This document shows positions 33,703 to 42,056 of a stretch of DNA of 64,000 nt, in pieces (the stretch's first letter is position 1; each line of letters starts with the position of its first letter). The notes beneath the pieces were generated by a model, which made no database searches, had not been told where the DNA came from, and worked only from the letters and a program-made list of their open reading frames with translations. Position numbers and translations under genes: made by a program. The stretch spans positions 1-64,000 of the forward strand of contig JAVKFY010000066.1 in NCBI GenBank assembly GCA_040223615.1, read 5' to 3'. This stretch comes from JAVKFY01 sp040223615. GTDB taxonomy: Bacteria; Pseudomonadota; Alphaproteobacteria; GCA-2731375.

Positions 33703-35633
33703 GCAGCACCGCGAAACCCGACCTGTCCACCCACGACACCCTGCCCAAGGTGCTGCGCTGGAACACGCAGACCGCCGGCGGCGACGTCGCCATGCGCGAA
33801 AAGCAGCTTGGCCTGTGGCGCAGCTTCACCTGGGCCGAGGCCGACGACCGCACCCGGCACTGGGCGCTGGGCATGCGGCAGCTCGGCATCGGACCGAGCG
33901 ACGTGGTCGGCATCATCGGCGACAGCCGGCCGGACTGGATCGCCTCGGCGATCGGCGCGCACGCGCTTCGCGCCATGACCATGGGCATCTACCAGGACTC
34001 GCTCGACGCCGAGGTCGAGTATCTGATCAACTATTCCGGCTGCCGGATGATCGTCGCCGAGGACGAGGAGCAGGTCGACAAGATCCTCAACCTGGCCGAC
34101 CGCATCCCGACGGTCGAACGCATCGTCTATTGCAACACCCGCGGCATGCGCAAATACGACGACCCGCGGCTGACCTCGATGGACGAGATGTGGCGCCTGG
34201 CCGACGAACTGGCGGCCAGCGACCCCGGCCTGTACGACCAGCTCGTCGACGCCACCCGGGGCGACGACGTCGCCGTGCTCTGCACCACGTCGGGCACCAC
34301 GTCGAACCCGAAGCTGGCGATGGTCACCGGCGGGCGCATGATCCGCCACGTCGAGGCGTACAACGAGCTGCTGCCGCTCGGCCCGGCCGACGAATATGTC
34401 TCGGTGCTGCCGATGGCCTGGATCGGCGAGCAATTCTACGGCCTGTACATGCCGATCGTCTGCCGCGTGCGCCTCAACTTCGTCGAGGAGCCGGAGACAT
34501 TGATGGCCGACATGCGCGAGATCGGCCCGTCATTCATGCTGCTGGCGCCGCGGGTGTGGGAACAGATCGCCGCCGACGTGCGCGCCCGCATGATCGACGC
34601 CTCGCCGCTGAAGCGCCGCGCCTTCGACTACGGCATGAAGGTCGGCCTCGGCGCGCTGGAGCAGGGCCGGAAGAGCACGCTGGCGCACTGGCTGCTGTTC
34701 CGGGCACTGAAGGACCGGCTCGGCTTCTCCAACCTGCGCTACGCCGCCACCGGCGGCGCCGCGCTCGGCCCCGACACCTTCAAGTTCTTCCAGGCCATGG
34801 GCGTGCCGCTGCTGCAGCTCTACGGCCAGACCGAGATGCTGGGCGCGCAGGTGATCCACCGCATCGACGACGTCGACTTCGACACCGTCGGCAAGCCGCT
34901 GAACGACCAGTACGAGCTGCGCATCGACAAGCCCGACGCCAACGGCGTCGGCGAGATCATCTGCCGCAGCCCGAACATGTTCACCGGTTACTACAAGAAT
35001 GAGGCGGCGACCGCCGAGGCGATCGTCGACGGCTGGCTGCACACCGGCGATGCCGGGTTCTTCAACGAGGCCGGCCACCTGGTGGTGATCGACCGGATCA
35101 AGGACATCGCCATCACCGCACGAGGCGACCGCTTCTCGCCGCAGTTCATCGAGAACAAGCTGAAATTCTCGCCATACATCGCCGAGGCGGTGGTGTTGGG
35201 CCATGGCCGCGACTACCTGTCCGCGATCGTCTGCATCCGCTTCGACGTGGTCTCGCGCTGGGCCGAGCAGCGCCGCATCGCCTTCACCACCTATTCCGAC
35301 CTGTCGAGCCGGGCCGAGGTGCGCGAGCTGATCGGCGCCGAGGTCGAGAAGGTCAACGCCACCCTGCCGCCGGCACAGCAGGTGCGGAAATTCCTGTTGC
35401 TCTACAAGGAACTGGACGCCGACGACGGCGAGCTGACCCGGACCCGCAAGGTGCGCCGCGGCGTGGTCGGCGAGAAATACGGCGACATCGTCGACGCGAT
35501 CTACGGCGACCAGCCGTCGATCGACATCGACACCGTGATCAGCTTCCAGGACGGCACCAAGCAGCGCATCAAGACCCAGCTTGAGGTCGTTACCATGCGG
35601 ACCGACGCGCCGCTCGCGCAGGCGGCGGAGTAG
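33699..35633 (+). CDS. AMP-forming acyl-CoA synthetase (long-chain FadD15/ACSBG type)
   Basis: A 644-residue adenylate-forming ligase. The phosphate-binding motif is TSGTTSNPK, followed by LYGQTEM and WLHTGDAGFF...VIDRIKDI, with a long-chain-type C-terminus. It activates a carboxylic acid to its CoA thioester via an acyl-adenylate. It overlaps the LivG stop by four bases (start ATG 33699) and ends five bases before the LivH ATG. The imported compound is therefore probably a carboxylic acid, trapped as CoA ester on entry. The exact chain is unknown. Confidence 0.88.
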   Translation: MSSTAKPDLSTHDTLPKVLRWNTQTAGGDVAMREKQLGLWRSFTWAEADDRTRHWALGMRQLGIGPSDVVGIIGDSRPDWIASAIGAHALRAMTMGIYQDSLDAEVEYLINYSGCRMIVAEDEEQVDKILNLADRIPTVERIVYCNTRGMRKYDDPRLTSMDEMWRLADELAASDPGLYDQLVDATRGDDVAVLCTTSGTTSNPKLAMVTGGRMIRHVEAYNELLPLGPADEYVSVLPMAWIGEQFYGLYMPIVCRVRLNFVEEPETLMADMREIGPSFMLLAPRVWEQIAADVRARMIDASPLKRRAFDYGMKVGLGALEQGRKSTLAHWLLFRALKDRLGFSNLRYAATGGAALGPDTFKFFQAMGVPLLQLYGQTEMLGAQVIHRIDDVDFDTVGKPLNDQYELRIDKPDANGVGEIICRSPNMFTGYYKNEAATAEAIVDGWLHTGDAGFFNEAGHLVVIDRIKDIAITARGDRFSPQFIENKLKFSPYIAEAVVLGHGRDYLSAIVCIRFDVVSRWAEQRRIAFTTYSDLSSRAEVRELIGAEVEKVNATLPPAQQVRKFLLLYKELDADDGELTRTRKVRRGVVGEKYGDIVDAIYGDQPSIDIDTVISFQDGTKQRIKTQLEVVTMRTDAPLAQAAE

Positions 35634-35638
35634 GCGCG

Positions 35639-36532
35639 ATGAACTGGGAATTGCTGGCGCAATTGATGATCAACGGGCTGATCGTCGGCACGCTATACGG
35701 CGTGGTCGCGATGTGCTTCGTGCTGATCTACAAGTCGACCCAGGTGGTCAACTTCGCGCAGGGCGAGTTCCTGCTGGTCGGCGCCTGGATCTGCTGGTGG
35801 GTGGTGACCGACCTGGGCCTGCCCTTCTATATCGGCTTCCCGGTCTCGCTGGTGTTCATGTTCGTGTTCGGCGTGCTGCTGCAGGTGGTGGTGCTGCGGC
35901 CGCTGATCGGCGAGCCGATCATCTCCATCATCATGGTCACGGTCGGGCTGGGCCTGTTCTTCCAGGCGATGATGAACTGGATCTTCGGCGTCTTCGCGCA
36001 GCCCTTCCCGCCAGTCTTCGAGACCCGGGTGGTGAATATCGGCGGCCTGAACGTCGAGTCGGCCTACCTGATGAGCCTGGCGATCTCGGTGGTGATCATG
36101 GGCGGCTTCGCCTGGTTCTTCAAATTCACCTCCATGGGCCTGGCGATGCGCGCGACCGCCTTCGACCAGCAGGTGGCGCAAAGCCTGGGCGTGTCGATCA
36201 AGCAGGTCTTCGCACTGTCCTGGGCGATCTCGGCGCTGGTCTCCTGCGTCGCCGGCGTGGTCATGGGCATCGTCAACGGGGTGTCGTCGTCGATTGCCTT
36301 CATTGGCATCAAGGTGTTCCCGGCGGTGATCGTCGGCGGCCTGGATTCGATCGTCGGCGCCGTCGTCGGCGGCATCATCATCGGTCTGCTGGAGAACGGC
36401 GCCGAGTTCGTCGACAGCCAGTGGCTCCACTTCGGCAACATGTTCACGATCGCGCCGTTCTACGTGCTGATCATCATCTTGATGATCAAGCCGTACGGGC
36501 TGTTCGGCACCAAGGACATCGAGCGGGTCTAG
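35639..36532 (+). CDS. Liv-type ABC transporter permease, LivH family (cluster 2)
   Basis: A 297-residue membrane permease with about eight hydrophobic segments. The N-terminal LIVGTLYGVVAMCFVLIYKS and VNFAQGEFLLVGAW segments, the coupling loop AMRATAFDQQVAQSLGVS, and the GGLDSIVGAVVGGIIIGLLE motif are typical of LivH. It lies five bases after the acyl-CoA ligase and four bases before LivM in a continuous operon. Confidence 0.92.
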   Translation: MNWELLAQLMINGLIVGTLYGVVAMCFVLIYKSTQVVNFAQGEFLLVGAWICWWVVTDLGLPFYIGFPVSLVFMFVFGVLLQVVVLRPLIGEPIISIIMVTVGLGLFFQAMMNWIFGVFAQPFPPVFETRVVNIGGLNVESAYLMSLAISVVIMGGFAWFFKFTSMGLAMRATAFDQQVAQSLGVSIKQVFALSWAISALVSCVAGVVMGIVNGVSSSIAFIGIKVFPAVIVGGLDSIVGAVVGGIIIGLLENGAEFVDSQWLHFGNMFTIAPFYVLIIILMIKPYGLFGTKDIERV

Positions 36533-36535
36533 CGC

Positions 36536-37618
36536 ATGTCCATGACACTGCCTTCGGGCGAGTACCACAGCACCTACGAGGCCGACAGCACCATCTTCCC
36601 GTCGAAGATGTCGCGCAACTTCGCCATCCTCGGCGTGGCGGTCCTGTGCGTGGTGCCACTGCAGATCGGCGATGTTTCGCTGCTTGGCGCCTACGAGCTG
36701 AACCTGTTGATCACCATCGGGATCTACGGCATCGCCGCGCTCGGCCTGAACCTGCTGGTCGGCTTCACCGGGCAGATCTCGCTCGGCCATGCCGCCTTCT
36801 TCGGCTTCGGCGCGTTCAGCTCCGCGCTGCTGAACAACAATTTCGAGATCCCGGTGCTCATCGCGATCCCGCTGGCCGGCCTGATGACCACCGCGATCGG
36901 CATGATCGTCGGCCTGCCGGCCGCCCGTATCCGCGGGCTCTACCTGGCGATCGCGACGCTGGCCTCGGAATTCATCCTGGAGGACTTCTTCGCCCGGGCC
37001 GACTGGTTCTCCGGCGGCGCCGCCGGCGCGCTGGCCAACTCGCCGGAATTCTTCGGCTTCGTGTTCGACACCGACCGCTCCTATTACTACGTGGTGCTGG
37101 TATTCATGGTGGTGATGTACCTGCTGGCATCGAACATGCTGCGCACCCGCGACGGCCGCGCCTTCGTGGCGGTGCGCGACCACTACCTGTCGGCCGAGGT
37201 CATGGGCATCAACCTGACCCACTACCGGGTGCTGTCCTTCGGCGTGTCGTCCTTCTATGCCGGGGTCGCCGGCGCGCTGTACGCCCACTACCTTCAGTTC
37301 GTCTCGGTCGAAGGTTTCACCATCCTGCTGTCGATACAATTCCTGGCGATGATCATCATCGGCGGCCTCGGCTCGGTCATGGGCACCCTGATGGGGACCG
37401 CCTTCATGGTGCTGCTGCCGGAAGTGATGGAGGCGCTGGTGTCCTACGCCAGCGACGTGACGCCAGACTCGCAGTTCCTGTCCGACGGCCTGCCCTACAT
37501 CAAGGAGGGCGCCATCGGCCTGGCCATCATCCTGTTCCTGATCTTCGAGCCGGACGGCCTTGCGAACCGTTGGCGACTGATCAAGAGTTACTGGAAGCTC
37601 TACCCGTTCTCGTACTGA
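36536..37618 (+). CDS. Liv-type ABC transporter permease, LivM family (cluster 2)
   Basis: A 360-residue permease, 45 residues longer than the cluster-1 LivM because of an N-terminal hydrophilic extension (about 1-30, acidic and Ser/Thr-rich). LivM motifs are GLNLLVGFTGQISLGHAAFFG, AVRDHYLSAEVMGINLTHYR (coupling loop) and GGLGSVMGTLMGTAFM. It ends 89 bases before the binding-protein gene; that gap has a GGGAGAG ribosome site and no other feature I can support. Confidence 0.92.
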   Translation: MSMTLPSGEYHSTYEADSTIFPSKMSRNFAILGVAVLCVVPLQIGDVSLLGAYELNLLITIGIYGIAALGLNLLVGFTGQISLGHAAFFGFGAFSSALLNNNFEIPVLIAIPLAGLMTTAIGMIVGLPAARIRGLYLAIATLASEFILEDFFARADWFSGGAAGALANSPEFFGFVFDTDRSYYYVVLVFMVVMYLLASNMLRTRDGRAFVAVRDHYLSAEVMGINLTHYRVLSFGVSSFYAGVAGALYAHYLQFVSVEGFTILLSIQFLAMIIIGGLGSVMGTLMGTAFMVLLPEVMEALVSYASDVTPDSQFLSDGLPYIKEGAIGLAIILFLIFEPDGLANRWRLIKSYWKLYPFSY

Positions 37619-37707
37619 GCGACGGGGAAATGCGACGCGCGACCACAACCAAGACGGAACCATGCAGCGCGCGGCGTGAGAATACTGCAGCCTAGGGAGA
37701 GACCATC

Positions 37708-38985
37708 ATGCGTATCTTGAGAACCACCCTGCTGGCCGGTGCCGCGATGGCACTGACCGCGGGCGTCGCCGCCGCCGACGGCATCTTCATCGGCAACCTC
37801 TACGACTTTACCGGTGCCACGTCGGCGGTCGGCAAGTTCGCCGGCCAGGGCAAGATCGACGCGCTCGCCTACATCAACGCGCACGGCGGCATCAACGGCA
37901 AGAAGATGGAGGTCGACAACTACGACTACTCCTACAAGGCGCCGCAGGCCATCGCCGCCTACAAGAAGTGGAAGCAGAAGGGCGTCACCGTCGTCCAGGG
38001 CTGGGGCACCGCCGATACCGAAGCGCTGGTCGGTTTCGTCGGCAAGGACCAGATCCCCTACATGTCGATGTCCTTTTCCGGCCACCTGACCGACCCGATG
38101 GGCAAGGGCCCGAAGACCAAGGCGGCGACGCCGTACAACTTCTTCGCCGCGCCGTCCTACTCCGACGGCGCCCGCGCGCTGCTGCAGTGGGCCAAGGCCG
38201 ACTGGGAGAAGAAGGGCGGCCAGGGTGCACCGAAATACGTCCACATGGGCGACAACCACCCCTACCCGAACGCACCGAAGGAAGCCGGCGAGACCTACGC
38301 CAAGGAGCTCGGCTTCGAGGTCGGCCAGCCGATCCAGTATTCGCTGCGCGGCGGCGACTTCAAGGCGCAGTGCCTGAGCCTGAAGGACTCCGGCGCCAAC
38401 TACGCCTTCCTCGGCAACACCACCGGCTCCAACATCGCGCTGCTGAAGTCATGCGCCACGGTCGGCGTCGACACCCAGTTCATGGCCAACATCTGGGGCA
38501 TGGACGAGAACGGCATGAAGGCCGCCGGCAAGGCCGCCGACGGCGTCACCTGGGTGATGAGCAACCCGAGTTGGAACGACGAGGCGCCGGGCATGAAGAC
38601 CATGCGCGAGGTCTCCAAGATGTCCGACCCGACCGGCAAGGAGTACCGGCCGGTGCACTACATCCGCGCCGCCTGCTCGATCTTCTACATGAAGGAAGCG
38701 CTGGAGTGGGCCGACAAGAACGGCGGCATCACCGGCCCGAACGTGAAGAAGGCGCTGGAAAGCAGGACCGACTGGGTGCCGGCCGGGCTGGAAGGCGTGT
38801 GCGGCCCGGTGACCTGGACGCCTGAGGACCATCGCGCGCAGATCGACATCCCGATCTACCAGGCGGTGGTCAGCGGCGACACCACCCAGGACGACATGGC
38901 GATGCTGATCGAAAAGGGCACCATCGGCATGAAGCGGGTGTTCGACGCCAACATCCCGCGGCGTCCGGAATGGCTCGGCTGGTAA
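37708..38985 (+). CDS. Liv-type ABC transporter substrate-binding protein (cluster 2)
   Basis: A 425-residue exported binding protein. The signal peptide is about 1-24 (MRILRTTLLAGAAMAL to AAA). The mature start DGIFIGNLYDFTGATSAVGKFAG and the YINAHGGINGKKMEVDNYDYSY segment are typical of the type 1 periplasmic fold. Position 4 of a G-ligase-H-M-K-F operon and the adjacent acyl-CoA ligase suggest a carboxylic acid ligand. It is not closely similar to the cluster-1 protein by eye. A strong hairpin follows. Confidence 0.9.
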   Translation: MRILRTTLLAGAAMALTAGVAAADGIFIGNLYDFTGATSAVGKFAGQGKIDALAYINAHGGINGKKMEVDNYDYSYKAPQAIAAYKKWKQKGVTVVQGWGTADTEALVGFVGKDQIPYMSMSFSGHLTDPMGKGPKTKAATPYNFFAAPSYSDGARALLQWAKADWEKKGGQGAPKYVHMGDNHPYPNAPKEAGETYAKELGFEVGQPIQYSLRGGDFKAQCLSLKDSGANYAFLGNTTGSNIALLKSCATVGVDTQFMANIWGMDENGMKAAGKAADGVTWVMSNPSWNDEAPGMKTMREVSKMSDPTGKEYRPVHYIRAACSIFYMKEALEWADKNGGITGPNVKKALESRTDWVPAGLEGVCGPVTWTPEDHRAQIDIPIYQAVVSGDTTQDDMAMLIEKGTIGMKRVFDANIPRRPEWLGW

Positions 38986-39011
38986 GCCGCGTCGTCTGAG
39001 CCGACAATCGA

Positions 39012-39038
39012 CGGGGCGGCTCCCACGGGGCCGCCCCG
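39012..39038 (+). promoter_or_regulatory. Strong intercistronic hairpin after second binding-protein gene
   Basis: CGGGGCGGC (39012-39020) pairs perfectly with GCCGCCCCG (39030-39038) across a nine-base loop. There is no T-run. As at 4288-4313, it lies directly after a binding-protein gene and ahead of another transporter gene. It probably stabilises the binding-protein message and lowers expression of the ATPase. Confidence 0.6.
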
Positions 39039-39072
39039 CTCGCATCCGCAACGCACATTTCGGGAGGCCGCC

Positions 39073-39906
39073 ATGACCGACGCCGCCGTCGCCAGCCAGA
39101 GCGCGCCACGGACCGGCAACGCGCCGATGTTGAACGTGAACAACATCGAGGTCGTCTACAGCGACGTCATCCTGGTGCTGCGCGGGGTCAGCCTGGCGGT
39201 GCCGCCGGGCCAGATCGTCACCTTGCTGGGCCCGAACGGCGCCGGCAAGTCGACCACCCTGAAAGCGATATCCGGTCTGCTGAAGACCGAGGACGGCGAG
39301 GTTACCGGCGGCGGCATCGAGTTCGAGGGCGACAGCATCCAGAATGTCGACGCCGAGAAGATCGTCCGCCGCGGCATCTTCCAGGTCATGGAGGGCCGCC
39401 GGATCATCGCCGACATGACGGTGATCGAGAACCTCAAGCTGGGCGCCTACAGCCGCAAGGGCGGCGCCACCGAGGAAGCGATCCAGCGCGTGTTCCACTA
39501 TTTCCCGCGCCTGGCCGAGCGCACAGGGCTGGCCGGCTACCTCTCCGGCGGCGAGCAGCAGATGCTGGCGATCGGCCGGGCGCTTATGGCGCAGCCGAAG
39601 ATGATCCTGCTCGACGAGCCGTCGATGGGCCTCTCGCCGCTGCTGGTGCAGGAGGTCTTCGCGATTATCAAGTCGATGAACGCCGATCTCGGCATCACCA
39701 TGCTGCTGGTCGAGCAGAACGCCAACATGGCGCTCAAGGTCGCCAACTTCGGCTACATCATGGAGAGCGGCAAGATCGTGCTCGACGGCACCCGCGAGCA
39801 GCTCCTGTCGAACGAGGACGTGAAAGAGTTCTACCTCGGCGGCACCGATGAGCGAAAAAGCTTCAAGAACCTGAAATCCTACCGCCGCCGCAAGCGTTGG
39901 CTGTAA
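39073..39906 (+). CDS. Liv-type ABC transporter ATPase, LivF family (cluster 2)
   Basis: A 277-residue ATPase, longer than LivF of cluster 1. It has Walker A GPNGAGKS (about 54-61), the signature LSGGEQQ, Walker B MILLDEPS and a VEQNANMAL switch region as usual in LivF. Extra parts are a polar N-terminus of about 15 residues and a basic C-terminal tail (KSFKNLKSYRRRKRWL) that I recall from ATPases in liv clusters with an embedded acyl-CoA ligase. GGGAGG precedes the ATG. Last gene of the operon. Confidence 0.9.
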   Translation: MTDAAVASQSAPRTGNAPMLNVNNIEVVYSDVILVLRGVSLAVPPGQIVTLLGPNGAGKSTTLKAISGLLKTEDGEVTGGGIEFEGDSIQNVDAEKIVRRGIFQVMEGRRIIADMTVIENLKLGAYSRKGGATEEAIQRVFHYFPRLAERTGLAGYLSGGEQQMLAIGRALMAQPKMILLDEPSMGLSPLLVQEVFAIIKSMNADLGITMLLVEQNANMALKVANFGYIMESGKIVLDGTREQLLSNEDVKEFYLGGTDERKSFKNLKSYRRRKRWL

Positions 39907-39916
39907 CATCCGGGCC

Positions 39917-40258
39917 ATGGCCCGCTACGTCCAACGCGACATCGACGGCCGCATCATCGCGGCCTTCGCCACCGAACAGCCCGGCGCCGGCGAGGCGCTG
40001 GCCGACGACCATCCCGACCTGGTCGCCTTCCTGCTCGGCATTGCCCCTGGCGAGCCCGCCGCGACCCTGCTGCGCTCCGACCTGGAGATGGCGCGGGTCG
40101 TGGAGGACATGATCGAAGTACTAATCCGGCGCAACGTCATCCAGATCACCGATTTCCCCGAAGTGGTGCGCGACAAACTGCTGCGCCGGCGCCAGGATCG
40201 CGGCCGCCTGGCCGGGATCGCCGACCTGATGCCCGACGCCGACGATCAGATCCTGTAG
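39917..40258 (+). CDS. Conserved protein misnamed 'tryptophan synthase subunit beta-like'
   Basis: A 113-residue soluble acidic protein. The pattern MARYVQRDIDGRIIAAF, DHPDLVAFLLG, SDLEMARVVEDMIEVLI, ITDFPEVVRDKLLRRR fits a small conserved proteobacterial family that databases label as tryptophan-synthase-beta-like. It has no PLP site or fold of TrpB and is far too short, so the name is misleading. Role unknown. It starts 11 bases after the liv operon. Confidence 0.7.
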   Translation: MARYVQRDIDGRIIAAFATEQPGAGEALADDHPDLVAFLLGIAPGEPAATLLRSDLEMARVVEDMIEVLIRRNVIQITDFPEVVRDKLLRRRQDRGRLAGIADLMPDADDQIL

Positions 40259-40266
40259 CGCCCGCC

Positions 40267-40305
40267 GTCCCGTATCGGGACACATCTGCCAGCCACAACC
40301 TGGCA
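40267..40305 (+). terminator. Two tandem small hairpins
   Basis: GTCCCG-TAT-CGGGAC (40267-40281) is followed by TGCCAG-N7-CTGGCA (40287-40305). They fill the 69-base gap after the preceding gene. Neither has a T-run, so they could be a terminator or structured leader of the PAS-like gene. Confidence 0.35.
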
Positions 40306-40327
40306 CGACTATCGCTACGCCGGGCCC

Positions 40328-40747
40328 ATGAGCCTGAGCTACGAGTTCGACTATTCAATCCGGGACAGCGGCGAGGTGTTTCTCGCCGAGGTGCTCGACG
40401 GCCTTGAGCTGGCCATCGCCATCATCGGCCGCGACGGCACGGTCAGCGTCTGGAACCGCACCCTGGCCAGCCTGACCGGCGTGCCGGCGATGGCATTGGA
40501 AGGCTACCGCCTGGACGAGCGCTTCCCCGACCTTGACGCTGCCTGGTTCCACGACCTGACCAACGAGGCGCGTCTGCTCGGCCGTTCCCGGCGCTGCACG
40601 CCGGCCGCCGGGCGCCGCGTGCTGACCGCGCTCGGCGTCGACGCCGAGGTGAGGCTGGCGTCCTGTTCGGTCGTGCGCGTGGGCAGCTACGTGGCCAACA
40701 CCGACAGCATCTGTCTCAGTTTCCAGCTCGCCCCTACCGCTCCCTGA
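40328..40747 (+). CDS. Small PAS-like protein
   Basis: A 139-residue soluble protein. Residues 20-62 (VLDGLELAIAIIGRDGTVSV, then WNRTLASLTGVPAMAL) read as a PAS core, followed by a long linker and a C-terminal strand pair (VRLASCSVVRVG and ICLSFQL). There is no output domain. The last 14 bases overlap the end of the convergent secretion-adaptor gene. It resembles the C-terminal part of the RHH protein at 45884-46456, on the other side of the same secretion locus. Confidence 0.6.
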   Translation: MSLSYEFDYSIRDSGEVFLAEVLDGLELAIAIIGRDGTVSVWNRTLASLTGVPAMALEGYRLDERFPDLDAAWFHDLTNEARLLGRSRRCTPAAGRRVLTALGVDAEVRLASCSVVRVGSYVANTDSICLSFQLAPTAP

Positions 40748-42056
40748 GCGCGGTCTCGCGGGCCCGCAGGATCGGGTTCAACAGGTAGTCCAGGATCGTC
40801 TTGCGCCCGGTCAGGATGTCGACCGTCGCGGTCATGCCCGGAATGATCGGCAGCGGCTTGGCCTCGGTGCCAAGGAAGTTGCGCTCGGTGCGCAGCCGGA
40901 TCACGAAGTAGCTCTCGTCGTCGGCGTCGGTGATGGCGTCGGCGCTGATCTGCTCGACCTTGGCCTTCAGGCCGCCATAGACCGCAAAGTCGTAGGCCGA
41001 AATGCGTACGTTGGCCGCCTGGTCGGCGTGCAGGAAGGCGATGTCGGAGGGCCGCACCCGCGCCTCGATCAGCAGCCGGTCCTCCAGCGGCACGATCTCG
41101 ACCAGGTCGGCGCCCGGCCGCACCACGCCACCAACCGTGTTGACCATCAGCCGCTTCACGGTGCCACGCACCGGCGCCTTCACCGCGGTCCGCAACACCC
41201 GGTCCTCGGCCGCGACGCTGGTGGCCTCCAGCGTCGCCATGTCGGTCTTGGCCTCGTTCAGCGCCGCCTGCGCCTCGGCCCGATAGGCGGCACGGCGCTC
41301 CTCGATGCGCCGCTCGGCTTCCTCGATCGCCGTCTGCGCGCGCGGGATCGCCAGCCGCGTCGCCTCCAGCGTGCCGCGCAGGTCATTCACCTGCCGCTTC
41401 AGTCGCAACAGTTCGACCTTGGAGATCACGCCGCGGTCGGCCAGCGGCTCGGTCACCTTCAGCTCCTCCGAGGCCAGCCGGAACGCCTCCTGGTCGCGGG
41501 CCAGGTTGCTGCGCAACTCGGTCAGTTCCTGCCGCTTCTGCGTCGCCTGGTTTTCCAGCACCGCCACCGTGGAGGCCAGCTCGGCCCGGCGCGAGGCGTA
41601 AAGGTCCTGCTCGTTCGCCATCAGGCCGGGGCGCGAAGCCGCCTCCGCCGTCGGCCAGATCGGCTCACCGCCCTCGACCTCGGCGGTCAGCCGCGCAATC
41701 TGGAACAGGCGTGCCAGCCGCCGCTCGGTGGTTTCCTGGAAGCTGGACTGGAAGGTGGTGTTGTCGATCCGCAGCAAGACCTGGTCGCGCTCGACGATCT
41801 CGCCCTCGCGCACCAGTATTTCAGCGACGATGCCGCCCTCAAGATTCTGGACCACCTGCACCTGGCCGGACGGGATCACCTTGCCGGCGCCGCGCGTCAC
41901 CTCGTCGATGGACGTGCTGTGCGCCCACCAGACCGCCAGCCCGACCAGGTAAGCGACCAGCAGCAACAACAGTGTCGCCGCCCGGCGCGGCCCGCGCAGC
42001 GACACCGCGCGCACGTCGGTCAGGAAATCGGCGTCTTCCCAGCGCAAGCCCGCCAT
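40734..42056 (-). CDS. Type I secretion membrane-fusion adaptor, HlyD/LapC family
   Basis: A 440-residue periplasmic adaptor with a cytoplasmic N-terminus and one membrane helix (about 28-45). A split lipoyl/barrel-sandwich domain (VQNLEGGIVAEILVREGEIV near 68-87, and its second half at about 290-320) flanks a long coiled coil (about 150-280). The C-terminal beta-barrel ends with IPGMTATVDILTGRKTILDYL, a HlyD-family hallmark. It links the ABC exporter to the TolC-like channel. The ATG overlaps the exporter stop by one base. Confidence 0.93.
   Translation of the reverse strand: MAGLRWEDADFLTDVRAVSLRGPRRAATLLLLLVAYLVGLAVWWAHSTSIDEVTRGAGKVIPSGQVQVVQNLEGGIVAEILVREGEIVERDQVLLRIDNTTFQSSFQETTERRLARLFQIARLTAEVEGGEPIWPTAEAASRPGLMANEQDLYASRRAELASTVAVLENQATQKRQELTELRSNLARDQEAFRLASEELKVTEPLADRGVISKVELLRLKRQVNDLRGTLEATRLAIPRAQTAIEEAERRIEERRAAYRAEAQAALNEAKTDMATLEATSVAAEDRVLRTAVKAPVRGTVKRLMVNTVGGVVRPGADLVEIVPLEDRLLIEARVRPSDIAFLHADQAANVRISAYDFAVYGGLKAKVEQISADAITDADDESYFVIRLRTERNFLGTEAKPLPIIPGMTATVDILTGRKTILDYLLNPILRARETALRER

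Noticed and set aside
35693..37663. Long antisense open frame opposite the second liv permeases
   Set aside because: Same explanation: a shadow of the LivH and LivM genes, with low-complexity His/Asp/Gln composition.
39917..40258. Tryptophan synthase beta subunit
   Set aside because: 113 residues without any PLP-binding lysine or TrpB motif; the database-style name is a misnomer.
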